A DNA stretch of 64,000 bases from Streptomyces atratus (GCF_014648655.1 NZ_BMRN01000023.1:54625-118624); one strand, 5' to 3'. Positions 1-8,128 are shown, counted from the first letter of the stretch. Numbers and translations: made by a program. Notes: generated by a model from the letters alone, not told the origin.

Positions 1-178
1 TCTCCTCGACGAGGAGCGCATCACCGGCGTCGTCCTCGACCAGCAGGATCACGGCATCGACGTCCCACACCGAGCCGTTGCCGAGACTGTTGCCGACCGG
101 CACAAGTCTGTTCTGTTCGGGGACGGCGGCCGGGCGCACAGGTTGCGGCGGAGCGCCGCCCACAGGGAGTTCGGCCAC
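1..178 (-). CDS. Response regulator receiver domain protein, N-terminal part only (runs off the left edge)
   Basis: Reading leftwards from a GTG at 178 there is an open frame to the edge (59 codons). After about 40 low-complexity residues it reaches VILLVEDDAGDALLVEE, the first beta-strand and acidic pocket of a CheY-like receiver. In Streptomyces this exact style of start is common in receiver proteins fused to SpoIIE-type phosphatases, but the output domain lies outside the window, so that is inference. The start is supported by AAGGGGGTGGAGA directly upstream of the GTG; in-frame GTGs at 139, 70 and 52 are alternatives. It is transcribed away from the SDR gene at 432, with about 250 bp shared between them. 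Confidence 0.7.
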   Translation of the reverse strand, partial: MAELPVGGAPPQPVRPAAVPEQNRLVPVGNSLGNGSVWDVDAVILLVEDDAGDALLVEE

Positions 179-431
179 TCTCCACCCCCTTGTAAGGACG
201 GCACAGCTCAGCCCTGGCCGTATCGCAGGGAAGCATATGTGACCGATCCGTGGAGGAGCCGTCCGGCGGGGGCAGCCATGCACACGCGAGCCCGCGAACT
301 GCGGCGAACCGCTGTGAAGTCACGCGAACGGAGCAGCATCCGGTGCATGGCAGACTTGATCGGGGCGTTCGGCCCGGCAGGACCATGTATGGCGGTCGGC
401 GCCACGAGTGACAAGCGACAGAGGAACGGCA

Positions 432-1916
432 ATGACGGTGACAGAGGACAGCCCGGAGCTCGCTCCCGGTACTGAGGAGTTCGGTCCCGGTATCGACCCG
501 GAGCGGCTGGCCGTCTGCCTGAGCGTGCTCGACGAACTCGACAGCATCGAGGTCGACCACCCCGACGCCATCGCCGTGCGCCGCGCCACGGCCGGGATCT
601 ACCGGACCGTGAAGCAGCGCCGCCGTCAGGAGCGCCGCGCCGCCAAGACCGCGCACGACAAGGCCGTCACCGAGGCCACCGCGACCGGCTCGGCCGACCG
701 CATCGACGACGAGACCCAGGGGGTCTTGCCGTCGTCCTCGGCCCGTGCCGAGATCGCGGGAGTCCTCCAGCGGCCCCGGTCCTGCTACATCTGCAAGACC
801 AGGTACGTCGAGGTGGACGCCTTTTACCACCAGCTCTGCCAGCAGTGCGCCAAGGAGAACCGCTCGCGCCGCGACGCACGGACCGACCTCACCGGCCGGC
901 GCGCGCTCCTCACCGGCGGCCGCGCGAAGATCGGCATGTACATCGGGCTGCGGCTGCTGCGCGACGGCGCGCACACCACCATCACCACCCGTTTTCCCAA
1001 CGACGCGATCCGCCGTTTCAAGGCGATGCCGGACAGCGACGAGTGGATCCACCGGCTGAAGATCGTCGGAATCGATCTGCGCGACCCCGCCCAGGTCGTC
1101 GCGCTCGCCGACTCGGTCGCGGCCGAGGGCCCGCTGGACATTCTGATCAACAACGCGGCACAGACCGTGCGCCGGTCCGCGAACGCGTACAGCGAACTGG
1201 TCAACGCCGAGTCCGCCCCGCTCCCGGCGGGCGAGCTGCCCGCCGCCGAGGTCATCGGCACCTTCGGCAGCGGCACCGTCGACCGTGTCGCGGCCCTCCC
1301 GGCCGCCCGCAAGGAAGGCCTGAGCGCGCAGGACGTCACCGAGCTCGCCCTGGTCACCGGGTCCGCCTCCCTGGAGCGGATCGCCGCCGGAACGGCGATC
1401 GACGCGGGCGGTCTCGTACCCGACCTGCATGACACCAACAGCTGGATCCAGACCGTCGAAGAGGTCGAACCGATCGAGCTGCTGGAAGTCCAGCTCTGCA
1501 ACTCCACCGCGCCCTTCATCCTGATCAGCCGGCTCCGCCCGGCGATGGCGGCGACCGCCGCCAAGCGCGCCTATGTGGTCAACGTGTCCGCGATGGAGGG
1601 TGTGTTCAGCCGTGGCTACAAGGGCGCGGGCCACCCGCACACCAACATGGCCAAGGCCGCGCTGAACATGCTCACCCGCACCAGCGCCCAGGAGATGTTC
1701 GAGAAGGACGGCATCCTGATGACCGCCGTCGACACCGGCTGGATCACCGACGAGCGCCCGCACCCCGACAAGATCCGGCTTGCCGAAGAGGGCTTCCATG
1801 CCCCGCTCGACCTGGTCGACGGCGCCGCCCGCGTCTACGACCCGATCGTGCGCGGCGAGGAGGGCGAGGACCTGTACGGCTGCTTCCTCAAGGACTACGC
1901 GCCCGCCAACTGGTAG
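432..1916 (+). CDS. Zinc-ribbon / short-chain dehydrogenase-reductase fusion protein
   Basis: About 494 residues; ATG 432 follows GAGGAACGGC, and a GTG at 408 is a weaker alternative. Residues 1-110 are a charged, partly helical region. Residues 118-139 form a C-x2-C-x14-C-x2-C zinc ribbon (CYIC...CQQC). From about 155 an SDR Rossmann fold follows: TGGRAKIGMYIG for nucleotide binding and DILINNAAQ for the NNA motif. The fold carries a roughly 110-residue insertion (about 250-360) before the catalytic strand. In that strand the serine is present (VNVSAME), but the usual Y-x3-K reads TNMAK, so the catalytic tyrosine is a threonine and only the lysine remains. SDRs reduce or oxidise small molecules with NAD(P); without the tyrosine this may be a binding or regulatory protein. 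Monocistronic, ending at a strong terminator. Confidence 0.8.
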   Translation: MTVTEDSPELAPGTEEFGPGIDPERLAVCLSVLDELDSIEVDHPDAIAVRRATAGIYRTVKQRRRQERRAAKTAHDKAVTEATATGSADRIDDETQGVLPSSSARAEIAGVLQRPRSCYICKTRYVEVDAFYHQLCQQCAKENRSRRDARTDLTGRRALLTGGRAKIGMYIGLRLLRDGAHTTITTRFPNDAIRRFKAMPDSDEWIHRLKIVGIDLRDPAQVVALADSVAAEGPLDILINNAAQTVRRSANAYSELVNAESAPLPAGELPAAEVIGTFGSGTVDRVAALPAARKEGLSAQDVTELALVTGSASLERIAAGTAIDAGGLVPDLHDTNSWIQTVEEVEPIELLEVQLCNSTAPFILISRLRPAMAATAAKRAYVVNVSAMEGVFSRGYKGAGHPHTNMAKAALNMLTRTSAQEMFEKDGILMTAVDTGWITDERPHPDKIRLAEEGFHAPLDLVDGAARVYDPIVRGEEGEDLYGCFLKDYAPANW

Positions 1917-1950
1917 TCAACCGGTGGCGCTGCGTTCGTGCGGCGCCATG

Positions 1951-1982
1951 GACCCGGCCCGGAACGCGTTCCTGGCCGGGTC
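1951..1982 (+). terminator. Intrinsic terminator after the SDR gene
   Basis: A 9-bp GACCCGGCC / GGCCGGGTC stem with a 14-nt loop is followed directly by TTTTCC. It starts 35 nt after the SDR stop codon. Confidence 0.8.
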
Positions 1983-2075
1983 TTTTCCGTACTCGATGGC
2001 CGAAAGTGACCTAGTGCACACATTCCATCGAGCGGGATCGCGCTCATTTGGTTACTCTGATCCGAACGGACGTCA

Positions 2076-2101
2076 TCGAGGAGTCCACAAAACCTCCTCG
2101 A
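2076..2101 (+). other. Hairpin in the long leader of the 58-residue gene
   Basis: TCGAGGAG and CTCCTCGA form a perfect 8-bp stem around an A-rich loop. It lies just downstream of GGTTACTCTGA (about 2050), which resembles a -10 region (TACTCT). This would give the next gene a leader of about 200 nt. A structured 5' UTR or a small RNA are both possible; no known riboswitch motif was recognised. The rest of 1983-2265 shows nothing else supportable. Confidence 0.35.
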
Positions 2102-2265
2102 CCGTCCTGGGACAGGCTTGTCAACCAAGTCGCCGTCCCGCCCCGTACCCGGCGCCACCGCGACCGAACTGTTCTTGCCCCTGCCCCTCGCGGGTGGTCG
2201 ACCCCCGGATATGAGGCCGCGGCGTCGGCGACGCCCCGGGGTTACGCGACACGAAGGAGTGCGCG

Positions 2266-2442
2266 GTGACGACACCAGAACTGGCGAAGCGCGAGAAGCG
2301 ACCGGCCGAACGGCACGGAGAACGGACCCGCAAGACCGAGAAGCTCCGGAACATCGAGGTCTGGGCCAGGTCGGCGCCGATCCGGCTGGCCGGCTACGAG
2401 GACGACCTCGCCGAGCCACACATCCTGCCCAGCGTCGACTGA
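2266..2442 (+). CDS. Small conserved charged protein, 58 aa, unknown function
   Basis: GTG 2266 is preceded by GAAGGAG at 7-nt spacing. The product is strongly basic in its first half (KREKRPAERHGERTRKTEK) and acidic near the end (GYEDDLAEPHILPSVD). It has no signal peptide, membrane segment or cysteine. The clean Shine-Dalgarno sequence, codon-position GC pattern and a following hairpin support a real gene. I do not recognise its function. It stands alone between the SDR gene and a zone of gene relics. Confidence 0.65.
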   Translation: MTTPELAKREKRPAERHGERTRKTEKLRNIEVWARSAPIRLAGYEDDLAEPHILPSVD

Positions 2443-2462
2443 CCGCTTCACACCTTCACAAC

Positions 2463-2506
2463 CCGAGCTCCGGCCCGCACCCCGCGAGGGGTGGGCTGGA
2501 GCTCGG
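2463..2506 (+). terminator. Hairpin terminator after the 58-aa gene
   Basis: CCGAGCTCC-GGCCC pairs with GGGC-TGGAGCTCGG over about 13 bp with one bulge, beginning 20 nt after the stop codon. There is no clear T-run, as is common for Streptomyces. Confidence 0.6.
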
Positions 2507-2525
2507 CTGTTCGGGCGTCCCCCGG

Positions 2526-2719
2526 TCAGAAGGCCGCATCGGCCGCCGCTGCCCCGGCGAACGACAGCCCGATCCCCCAGCGACGCTGAGCAGCAGATGG
2601 CGGGCCGATGTGACGGCGGGCCGATGTGAGGGACAGCAGTTCGTACGAGAACGCCGACCAGGTCGACCACGCGCCGCAGAAGCCAGTGGCGAGCAGAAGC
2701 TGGAGCCTGGGCCCTGGCG
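2526..2719 (-). pseudogene. CrcB/Fluc fluoride channel, C-terminal relic
   Basis: On the minus strand one frame reads PRLQLLLATGFCGAWSTWS, then AFSYELLSL, and ends at a stop at 2526. This matches the conserved G-F-C-G-G-x-T-T-F-S-T-F core and last helix of the CrcB fluoride exporter. The frame is closed by an in-frame stop just upstream, and no start codon, first two helices or ribosome site are present. CrcB genes normally encode about 110-150 residues, often as a tandem pair, so only the C-terminal third survives. Its upstream edge abuts the fucosidase relic at about 2720, pointing to a deletion junction. Confidence 0.6.
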
Positions 2720-2908
2720 CATCAGGGCGCGAACCTCACCGTCGAGGCCCCCGTGCCGATCCGCAGCGGTGACCGGGTCACCCTGCTCGGTCACGACCGG
2801 CCGCTCAGCCGGCGCGCCACGGACGGCTCGCTGGCGATCGACGCACCGGCGGCGGCCCGCAGGACCGGGAAGCACGCCCGGGTGTTCAAGATCGCCTGGT
2901 CGGGCTGA
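2720..2908 (+). pseudogene. GH29 alpha-L-fucosidase, C-terminal relic
   Basis: The plus strand reads ANLTVEAPVPIRSGDRVTLL followed by GHD, and ends with FKIAWSG and a stop at 2906-2908. This looks like the C-terminal beta-sandwich end of bacterial GH29 alpha-L-fucosidases, where a TVEAPVP...GDRVTLLG stretch is typical. The catalytic barrel is absent and there is no start or Shine-Dalgarno sequence, so about 60 of an expected 430 or more residues remain. Its last 23 nt overlap the 3' end of the convergent membrane-protein gene. A fucose catabolic operon survives at 15.5 kb, so the fragment may record a lost fucoside-utilising step; that link is inference. Confidence 0.65.
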
Positions 2909-4322
2909 CCCAGGCGGGAGCGAGCGATACGGGGGGCATGAAGTCCCGCACATAGGTGCGGTGCCACCACCGTCCGGTGGCCCGCAGTTCGCGCCAGGTC
3001 GTGTACCGGTAGTGGTACAGCCTGGCGCGGACATGTGTGGGCGGGGTCTCGGGGAACGGGTTGTGGCGCAGCAGCCGGAGCGTGTCCCGGTCGTTCTCCA
3101 GCAGCCGCTCCACGAACTGGCCGAACCAGGGGCCCGCGTACGCGGGGGAGAGGGCCGCGAACCACATCAGCCAGTCGAGCCGCAGATGGTACGGGGCGAA
3201 CTGGCGGGGCAGCCGGTGCGGATCGCCCGGCTTGCCGCGGAAGCCGTACTCCTGCCAGACGGTGCCGTCGTGGAGTTCCTGCTCGTCGGTGCCCTCGACC
3301 ACCACCTCCAGCCGGACCCGGCTGATGCTGCCGAACGCGCCGTAGGTATTGACCAGATGCAGTGGGTCGAACGAGCGGTTCATCACCTGGCGGCGGGAGA
3401 TCAGATTGCGCGCCGGGCGGTAGCTGAGGAACACGACCAGCGCGGTGACCGCGATGACGACGATCTCGTACCAGAGCGGCGGCGCGGACTGTGCGGGCGG
3501 CGCGGTGAACAGGGACCAGTCGACGGCGGACAGGGCGAGAGTGATCGTCACCCAGTTCAGCCAGGCGAAGTTCCCCGAGACGACCAGCCACAGCTGGGTG
3601 ACGATCATCAGTCCCGCGGCCGCGCTCGCCACCGGCTGCGGAGTGAAGAGGAGCACCGGCACCAGGAGTTGAGTGACATGGTTGGCCGCCACCTCGGCCC
3701 GGTGGACGGGCCTGGGCAGCCGGTGGAAGAACCAGCTCAGCGGTCCCGGCATCGGCTGGGTCTCGTGGTGGAAGTACAGACACGTCAGCTTGCGCCAGCA
3801 TTCGTCGCCGCGGATCTTGATCAGCCCGGCGCCGAACTCCACCCGGAACAGCACCCAGCGCAGCAGCCACAGCACCAGCACGGGCGGCGCCGTGTCCGCG
3901 TTGCCGAGAAAGACGGCGAGGAAGCCGGTCTCCAGCAGCAGGGACTCCCAGCCGAAGCCGTACCACGTCTGGCCTACCTGGACGATCGACAGATAGAGCG
4001 CCCACGGCAGTGCCCAGAGCGCCATCGCCGCCCAGAGCGGAACATAGGCGTCCACGCCCGCGATCAGCGCGACGGCGAGCGCGCAGCCGGTCCAGCAGAC
4101 GAGGGCGAAGAAGCGGTCGGAGTAGTGGAGCCGGAAGAGGCCGGGCGTGCTGCGCCAGTCCGTACGCCGCAGGAAATCCGGTACGGGCAGCATGCCGCGT
4201 TCGCCGATCAGCGCCCGGAACTGGAGCGCGGCGGTGAGAAAGGCGACCAGATAGATGCCGGCCAGAGCCCGCTGGAAGATCAGCCGGCTGAGCCAGTACC
4301 CGTCTGCGGTGAACCACTCCAT
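2886..4322 (-). CDS. Lipase maturation factor (LMF1/LMF2)-like integral membrane protein
   Basis: 478 residues from ATG 4322, preceded by GGAGACA. The sequence has many hydrophobic segments between about residues 10 and 300, then a soluble C-terminal part rich in Trp, Arg and Tyr. Recognisable family stretches include YGFGWESLLLETGFLA, LLRWVLFRVEFGAGLIKIRG and YGFRGKPGDP, typical of the lipase maturation factor family. In animals LMF1 helps secreted lipases fold in the ER; the bacterial role is unknown, and folding or export of an envelope enzyme is only a guess. Length is normal. It reads alone, 37 bp downstream of the DUF1990 gene on the same strand, and its 3' end overlaps the fucosidase relic. 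Confidence 0.85.
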   Translation of the reverse strand: MEWFTADGYWLSRLIFQRALAGIYLVAFLTAALQFRALIGERGMLPVPDFLRRTDWRSTPGLFRLHYSDRFFALVCWTGCALAVALIAGVDAYVPLWAAMALWALPWALYLSIVQVGQTWYGFGWESLLLETGFLAVFLGNADTAPPVLVLWLLRWVLFRVEFGAGLIKIRGDECWRKLTCLYFHHETQPMPGPLSWFFHRLPRPVHRAEVAANHVTQLLVPVLLFTPQPVASAAAGLMIVTQLWLVVSGNFAWLNWVTITLALSAVDWSLFTAPPAQSAPPLWYEIVVIAVTALVVFLSYRPARNLISRRQVMNRSFDPLHLVNTYGAFGSISRVRLEVVVEGTDEQELHDGTVWQEYGFRGKPGDPHRLPRQFAPYHLRLDWLMWFAALSPAYAGPWFGQFVERLLENDRDTLRLLRHNPFPETPPTHVRARLYHYRYTTWRELRATGRWWHRTYVRDFMPPVSLAPAWVSPTRRS

Positions 4323-4359
4323 TGTCTCCAGTATCGGTCCGGTGACGCGGCTCGGCCCT

Positions 4360-4884
4360 TCAGACCCGCGCTCCCCGGTCTTCGGTGACGATCCGGCGCA
4401 GCGTGGTGCCGAGCCGACGGGCGTACCACCGCTGGATCACCGGTACGACGGGCCCCGCGAGCCGGGCGTGCCAGGCGGCAGGGCGGCTGAACGCCATGAC
4501 GGTGAACCACACCGCCCCGTCGTCCGCCAGCTCCACCACGAATGACTCCTCGCCGCACTCGGGGTGCCGGACCAGCGTCCCGTACGCGAACCCGATGCGG
4601 TTCTTCTCGTACGCGGTCCAGACGACGCGGCAGGGTGCGGTGAACCGGAACGGGCCGATGCCCAGCGACACCCGAACCGAGACCCCTGCCTCGGCGCGGG
4701 CCGCCGACGCGCGGACCCCGGCACCGCTGGTTCGATGCATGCGCCATTCGGTGACCGCCGCGCCCGCTGTCTCGAAGTCGGCCCGGCCGCGTCCGACCCG
4801 GGTCCGGTGGTGGAGGTGGTTGTAGCCGTCGGGGAGCGGGCCGAGGCGAGTGGCTCCGACCTCGGGGTAGGTGAAGGTGCTCAT
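4360..4884 (-). CDS. DUF1990 family protein
   Basis: 174 residues from ATG 4884 (AGGACCTC upstream). Family features are FTYPEVGATRLGPLPDGY near the start and a later GTLVRHPECGEESFVVE strand typical of DUF1990, a START-like/DUF2867-type small fold of unknown ligand. The protein is soluble with no signal peptide. Its ATG overlaps the stop of the upstream YndJ-like gene (ATGA), so the two are translationally coupled. DUF1990 and YndJ are found together in other actinobacteria and bacilli, which suggests a shared membrane-associated role; none is proven. Confidence 0.8.
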   Translation of the reverse strand: MSTFTYPEVGATRLGPLPDGYNHLHHRTRVGRGRADFETAGAAVTEWRMHRTSGAGVRASAARAEAGVSVRVSLGIGPFRFTAPCRVVWTAYEKNRIGFAYGTLVRHPECGEESFVVELADDGAVWFTVMAFSRPAAWHARLAGPVVPVIQRWYARRLGTTLRRIVTEDRGARV

Positions 4885-5735
4885 GAGGTCCTGCCTTCGT
4901 GATCGGTGTGATTCCGGAGCCTGCGCCAGGCAAGCACGGAGCAGAGCGCGAAGCCGAGTGCGTTGCCGAGACCGTGGGTGGCGGCCATCCACGTCAGCGT
5001 GGGGTGAGGGAGCCCGGTGGCCTCGCCCAGTGCCCAGCTCAGCGCGAGCACCATGGTGACCACGAGCACGGCGGACGAGGTGGCGAGCAGCAGCCGGGTG
5101 ATGCGGTCCCGTTGCCCGCCGCGGATCGATCGCCAGGTGAGCAGGGCGACGGTCCACATGCCCGCTGTCAGAACGACTGCCCCGGCCAGCTCGGCCCGGT
5201 CCCCGATGAAATAGCCGATCAGTACGAGCAGGGTGCCCAGCGGCACGCTCAGCGCAGCGAACCTTCCTGCGGCGCTGTCGGCGATCCGGCAGACGAGTCC
5301 CGAGACCAGTGCGGCGGCGAATCCGGCGAAGTGGAAGTGCGGCACGGTCAGTGCCAGGATGCCGAGCCCGAAGCCGAAGAGTGTGTGCCCCGAGCGTTCG
5401 GCGACCAGTGCGACGGCGGCGATCGCAGGGGTGACCAGGGCGGTGAGCAGGGCGATCTCCGTGGGTGCCACGGCGGACGCTCTGGACGCTGCGAGGTTAC
5501 GGAGCAGCCGCGGCGGGGCGTGCAGGGCGAGGAGCACGGCGCCGAGCGCGTAACAGGCCGCCAGGACGGCGGCGGGCCCGCCTCGCGGCAGCCAGAGTGC
5601 GACGGCGCCCGGCACGGCGAAGAGCGGCCACAGACGGCGCATCCGGTCCAGCTCGGGCGCACCGGTCAGCCGCAGCCCCATCGGAACCACCACCAGCATG
5701 CCCAGCATCACGATCAGACCGACCAGTACGGACAT
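4881..5735 (-). CDS. YndJ-family integral membrane protein
   Basis: About 284 residues from ATG 5735, just after a GGGGGG run; a GTG at 5741 would add two residues. There are 8-9 hydrophobic helices throughout. The loop VPHFHFAGFAAALVSGLVC with its HFHFAG motif identifies YndJ-like proteins, whose transport role is only predicted. It is the first gene of a two-gene operon with DUF1990 (4-nt overlap). The promoter region carries two palindromes sharing a TTGAACG core, so the pair is probably controlled by a TetR- or PadR-type repressor that is not encoded next to it. Confidence 0.8.
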   Translation of the reverse strand: MSVLVGLIVMLGMLVVVPMGLRLTGAPELDRMRRLWPLFAVPGAVALWLPRGGPAAVLAACYALGAVLLALHAPPRLLRNLAASRASAVAPTEIALLTALVTPAIAAVALVAERSGHTLFGFGLGILALTVPHFHFAGFAAALVSGLVCRIADSAAGRFAALSVPLGTLLVLIGYFIGDRAELAGAVVLTAGMWTVALLTWRSIRGGQRDRITRLLLATSSAVLVVTMVLALSWALGEATGLPHPTLTWMAATHGLGNALGFALCSVLAWRRLRNHTDHEGRTS

Positions 5736-5747
5736 GACCACCCCCCG

Positions 5748-5765
5748 ACTTGAACGTGTTCAAGT
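5748..5765. promoter_or_regulatory. Operator-like palindrome 1 upstream of the YndJ-DUF1990 operon
   Basis: ACTTGAACGTGTTCAAGT is an 18-bp palindrome with one central mismatch. It begins 12 bp upstream of ATG 5735, so a bound protein would block initiation. It shares its core with palindrome 2. Confidence 0.6.
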
Positions 5766-5783
5766 GTGCTCGGTGATGACTCT

Positions 5784-5817
5784 ACGGCCTCTCTTGAACG
5801 CGTTCAAGAGAGGCCGT
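5784..5817. promoter_or_regulatory. 34-bp perfect palindrome 2 (operator and/or terminator)
   Basis: The two 17-bp arms are perfectly complementary and meet in TTGAACG|CGTTCAA. The same core forms palindrome 1 with one change, about 40 bp away. Two related sites in one promoter fit cooperative repressor binding. As RNA it would also make a very stable hairpin. The next 212 bp (5818-6029) shows no supportable gene. Confidence 0.6.
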
Positions 5818-6029
5818 GAGGTGGGGGATGGGAGGCCGGGTCCGGTCACGGTGGCAGCATGCCCGGTACGGAGATCATTCCCGGACGCGACGTCGGCCTC
5901 GTCATGATCGGCTGTGGGCGGGTGGTCTGGATCCGGCGGCCGCAGAGGACGACGAACGGGCCGTTTGCGAGGGCGTGTCCGTGGCGCCGTACACCTGTTT
6001 CAGCGGCGAGTGACAGCCCCCGAAGGGTC

Positions 6030-7094
6030 TCACAGCACTCCCCGGCGCCACTCCCGTGCCAGCAGCCAGCCGAGGTACACACCCCCGATGGCCATCGTGT
6101 AGATGCCCACGGGCAGGTTCTCGAACAGCGGCAGTTGCTGGGCACAGAGATCCGCGATCACCAGCAGCAGCGCGCCGGTCAGCGCCGACAGCAACAGGTG
6201 CGGGCCGGAGACCCGGGTGATCCGCTTGGCGATCTGCGGAGCCGTCAGCGAGATGAACGCGATGGGCCCGGCGACACCGACGGCGCCCGCCGAGAGCACG
6301 ATCGCCAGCACGATGGCGATCGTCTTCGTGTTGCGGGGCTCGGACCCGAGTGCGCCCGCGATGTCGTCGCCCATCTCCCCGATGTCCAGCCGCCGTGCGA
6401 TCAGGGCGGTGAGCGGGGCCACGATCAGCAGCACGAGCCAGATCGTGGTGGCGTCGTCCCAGGACCGCGCCGACAGGCTGCCGTTGACGTAGGCGGTGAG
6501 GACGGCCGCCCGGTCCCGCTCCATGGCGTAGACGACGTACTGGGTGACCGCCGTGCCGATCGCGGCGACACCGATACCGGCGATGACGAGCCGTGCGGGG
6601 TTACGGAACCCGGTGCCGGTCGACACGTAGACCAGCACCATGGCGAGGACGGCACCGAGCAGTGCGCCGAGGGCCACCGGCACGGTGTCCGGGAACATCA
6701 GCGCGGTGATCGCGGCGCCCGCGCCGGCGCCGGACGCCAGCCCGATCACATCCGGGCTGCCGAGCGGATTGCGGGTGACTGACTGGAACAGTGCCCCGGA
6801 AAGACCGAGCGCTGCGCCGGTGCCCATGGCGACCACCAGACGGGGGCCGCGCAGGCGTTCCAGGACGAAAGCGTGACTGCCCTCGGCCCCGCCCGTCACC
6901 GCCCCGGTGAGATCGGCGAGCGGAATGCCCAGCCGCCCGAGCGACAGCGTGGCGACGGCGGCCACCACGAGCAGCAAGAACAGCACGAGTGCCGTCAGCA
7001 CGGACACTCGCCGGAACGGCAACGCCACCGCCCTGCCGATCGTCAGAAACATCCTGGGCGAGACGGTACGGAATCCGGCCTGATGCGACGTCAT
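6030..7094 (-). CDS. FecCD-family iron-siderophore ABC transporter permease
   Basis: 354 residues from ATG 7094. Family landmarks are RGPRLVVAMGTGAALGLSGA, FQSVTRNPLGSPDVIGLASG and GPIAFISLTAPQIAKRI, with about nine to ten membrane helices. It would form a permease heterodimer with the gene before it; their stop and start overlap by 4 nt (ATGA). Third gene of an iron-box-controlled operon after the binding lipoprotein and first permease. No ATPase gene follows, so the importer must borrow one encoded elsewhere. Substrate identity cannot be read from sequence; a ferric hydroxamate or similar xenosiderophore is likely. Confidence 0.92.
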   Translation of the reverse strand: MTSHQAGFRTVSPRMFLTIGRAVALPFRRVSVLTALVLFLLLVVAAVATLSLGRLGIPLADLTGAVTGGAEGSHAFVLERLRGPRLVVAMGTGAALGLSGALFQSVTRNPLGSPDVIGLASGAGAGAAITALMFPDTVPVALGALLGAVLAMVLVYVSTGTGFRNPARLVIAGIGVAAIGTAVTQYVVYAMERDRAAVLTAYVNGSLSARSWDDATTIWLVLLIVAPLTALIARRLDIGEMGDDIAGALGSEPRNTKTIAIVLAIVLSAGAVGVAGPIAFISLTAPQIAKRITRVSGPHLLLSALTGALLLVIADLCAQQLPLFENLPVGIYTMAIGGVYLGWLLAREWRRGVL

Positions 7095-8128
7095 GCGTTG
7101 CCCCTCATCCTGCGCACGGCAATGAGCAGTGCGGGCGCTCCGATGAACGCTGTCACGACCCCGACCATCAGTTCCTGCGGGCGCATGACCACCCGCCCCA
7201 CGACATCCGCGAGGAGCAGCAGCGCGGGACCGGCCAGTGCAGAGAAAAGGATCTGCACACGGAAGTCGACACCGACCAGGGCCCGCACCACATGCGGAAC
7301 GGCCAGGCCGACGAAGGCGATCGGGCCGACCGCCGCAGTTGCCGCGGCGCTCAACAGCGTGGCCGAGAGCAGCCCGCCCGCCCGGACCAGGGCCGGATTC
7401 GCCCCGAGGGACGCCGCGGTCGAGTCACCGAGTGCGAGCGTGTTGAGGCCGGGCCCCAGCACCGCGGCCATCACCAGTCCGACCACGGCGAACGGCAGAA
7501 CCGACAGGAAGACGTCGAAGTCCCTGCCGCCGAGCGCGCCGACGACCCAGTACCGGTAGCTGTCGAACACCTGCGGCCGGCTCAGGGTGACTGCCTGGAT
7601 GAACGCCATCAGCACGGCGGAGAGCACCGCACCGGCGAGCACGAGCCGCACCAGTCCGCTGCCCGAACCCGCTGATCCGATCGCATGGACGAGCAGACCG
7701 GCGATCAGCGCACCGGGGAGCGCCCACCACATGGTGTCCGTACTGCCCGACGCCCCCAGGAAGGCCGTCGCGGCGACGATGCTCGCCGAGGCGCCCGCGT
7801 TGATCCCGAGGAGACCGGGATCGGCCAGTGGATTACGGGTCACGCCCTGCATGAGTGTGCCCGCGACGGCCAGACAGAGACCGGCGAGTACACCGAGCGC
7901 GGTCCTCGGATAGCGGCTCTCGACGATGGTGGTGACATTCGGATCGGCGGTACCGGCCAGGACGTGCAGCACATCACTGAACGAAGTGGTCCGGCTGCCG
8001 AACATGACGCTGGCGAGCACGGCGAGAACGAGGACGACGACTGCGATGACGAGGGAATACACCCGCCGAGCGGTGCCGGCCCGTGAGGCTCCGGCACCGC
8101 TCGGCGGTGCGTGCGTGGTGGTGGCCAT
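7091..8128 (-). CDS. FecCD-family iron-siderophore ABC transporter permease
   Basis: About 345 residues from ATG 8128, chosen because in-frame codons further upstream lie inside the lipoprotein gene. It contains the family signatures RYPRTALGVLAGLCLAVAGT, LMQGVTRNPLADPGLLGINA and GPIAFVGLAVPHVVRALVG, and about ten transmembrane helices. It lies 17 bp downstream of the substrate-binding lipoprotein and is coupled to the next permease by a 4-nt overlap. The pair forms the membrane channel of a siderophore importer regulated by the iron box at 9254. Confidence 0.92.
   Translation of the reverse strand: MATTTHAPPSGAGASRAGTARRVYSLVIAVVVLVLAVLASVMFGSRTTSFSDVLHVLAGTADPNVTTIVESRYPRTALGVLAGLCLAVAGTLMQGVTRNPLADPGLLGINAGASASIVAATAFLGASGSTDTMWWALPGALIAGLLVHAIGSAGSGSGLVRLVLAGAVLSAVLMAFIQAVTLSRPQVFDSYRYWVVGALGGRDFDVFLSVLPFAVVGLVMAAVLGPGLNTLALGDSTAASLGANPALVRAGGLLSATLLSAAATAAVGPIAFVGLAVPHVVRALVGVDFRVQILFSALAGPALLLLADVVGRVVMRPQELMVGVVTAFIGAPALLIAVRRMRGNA

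Noticed and set aside
2600..2635. Direct repeat GCGGGCCGATGTGA in the crcB relic
   Set aside because: Only two copies, inside decaying sequence; no sign of function.
5859..6050. Possible start of a small protein (MPGTEIIPGRDVGLVMIG)
   Set aside because: No Shine-Dalgarno sequence, and the frame continues as antisense of the permease.
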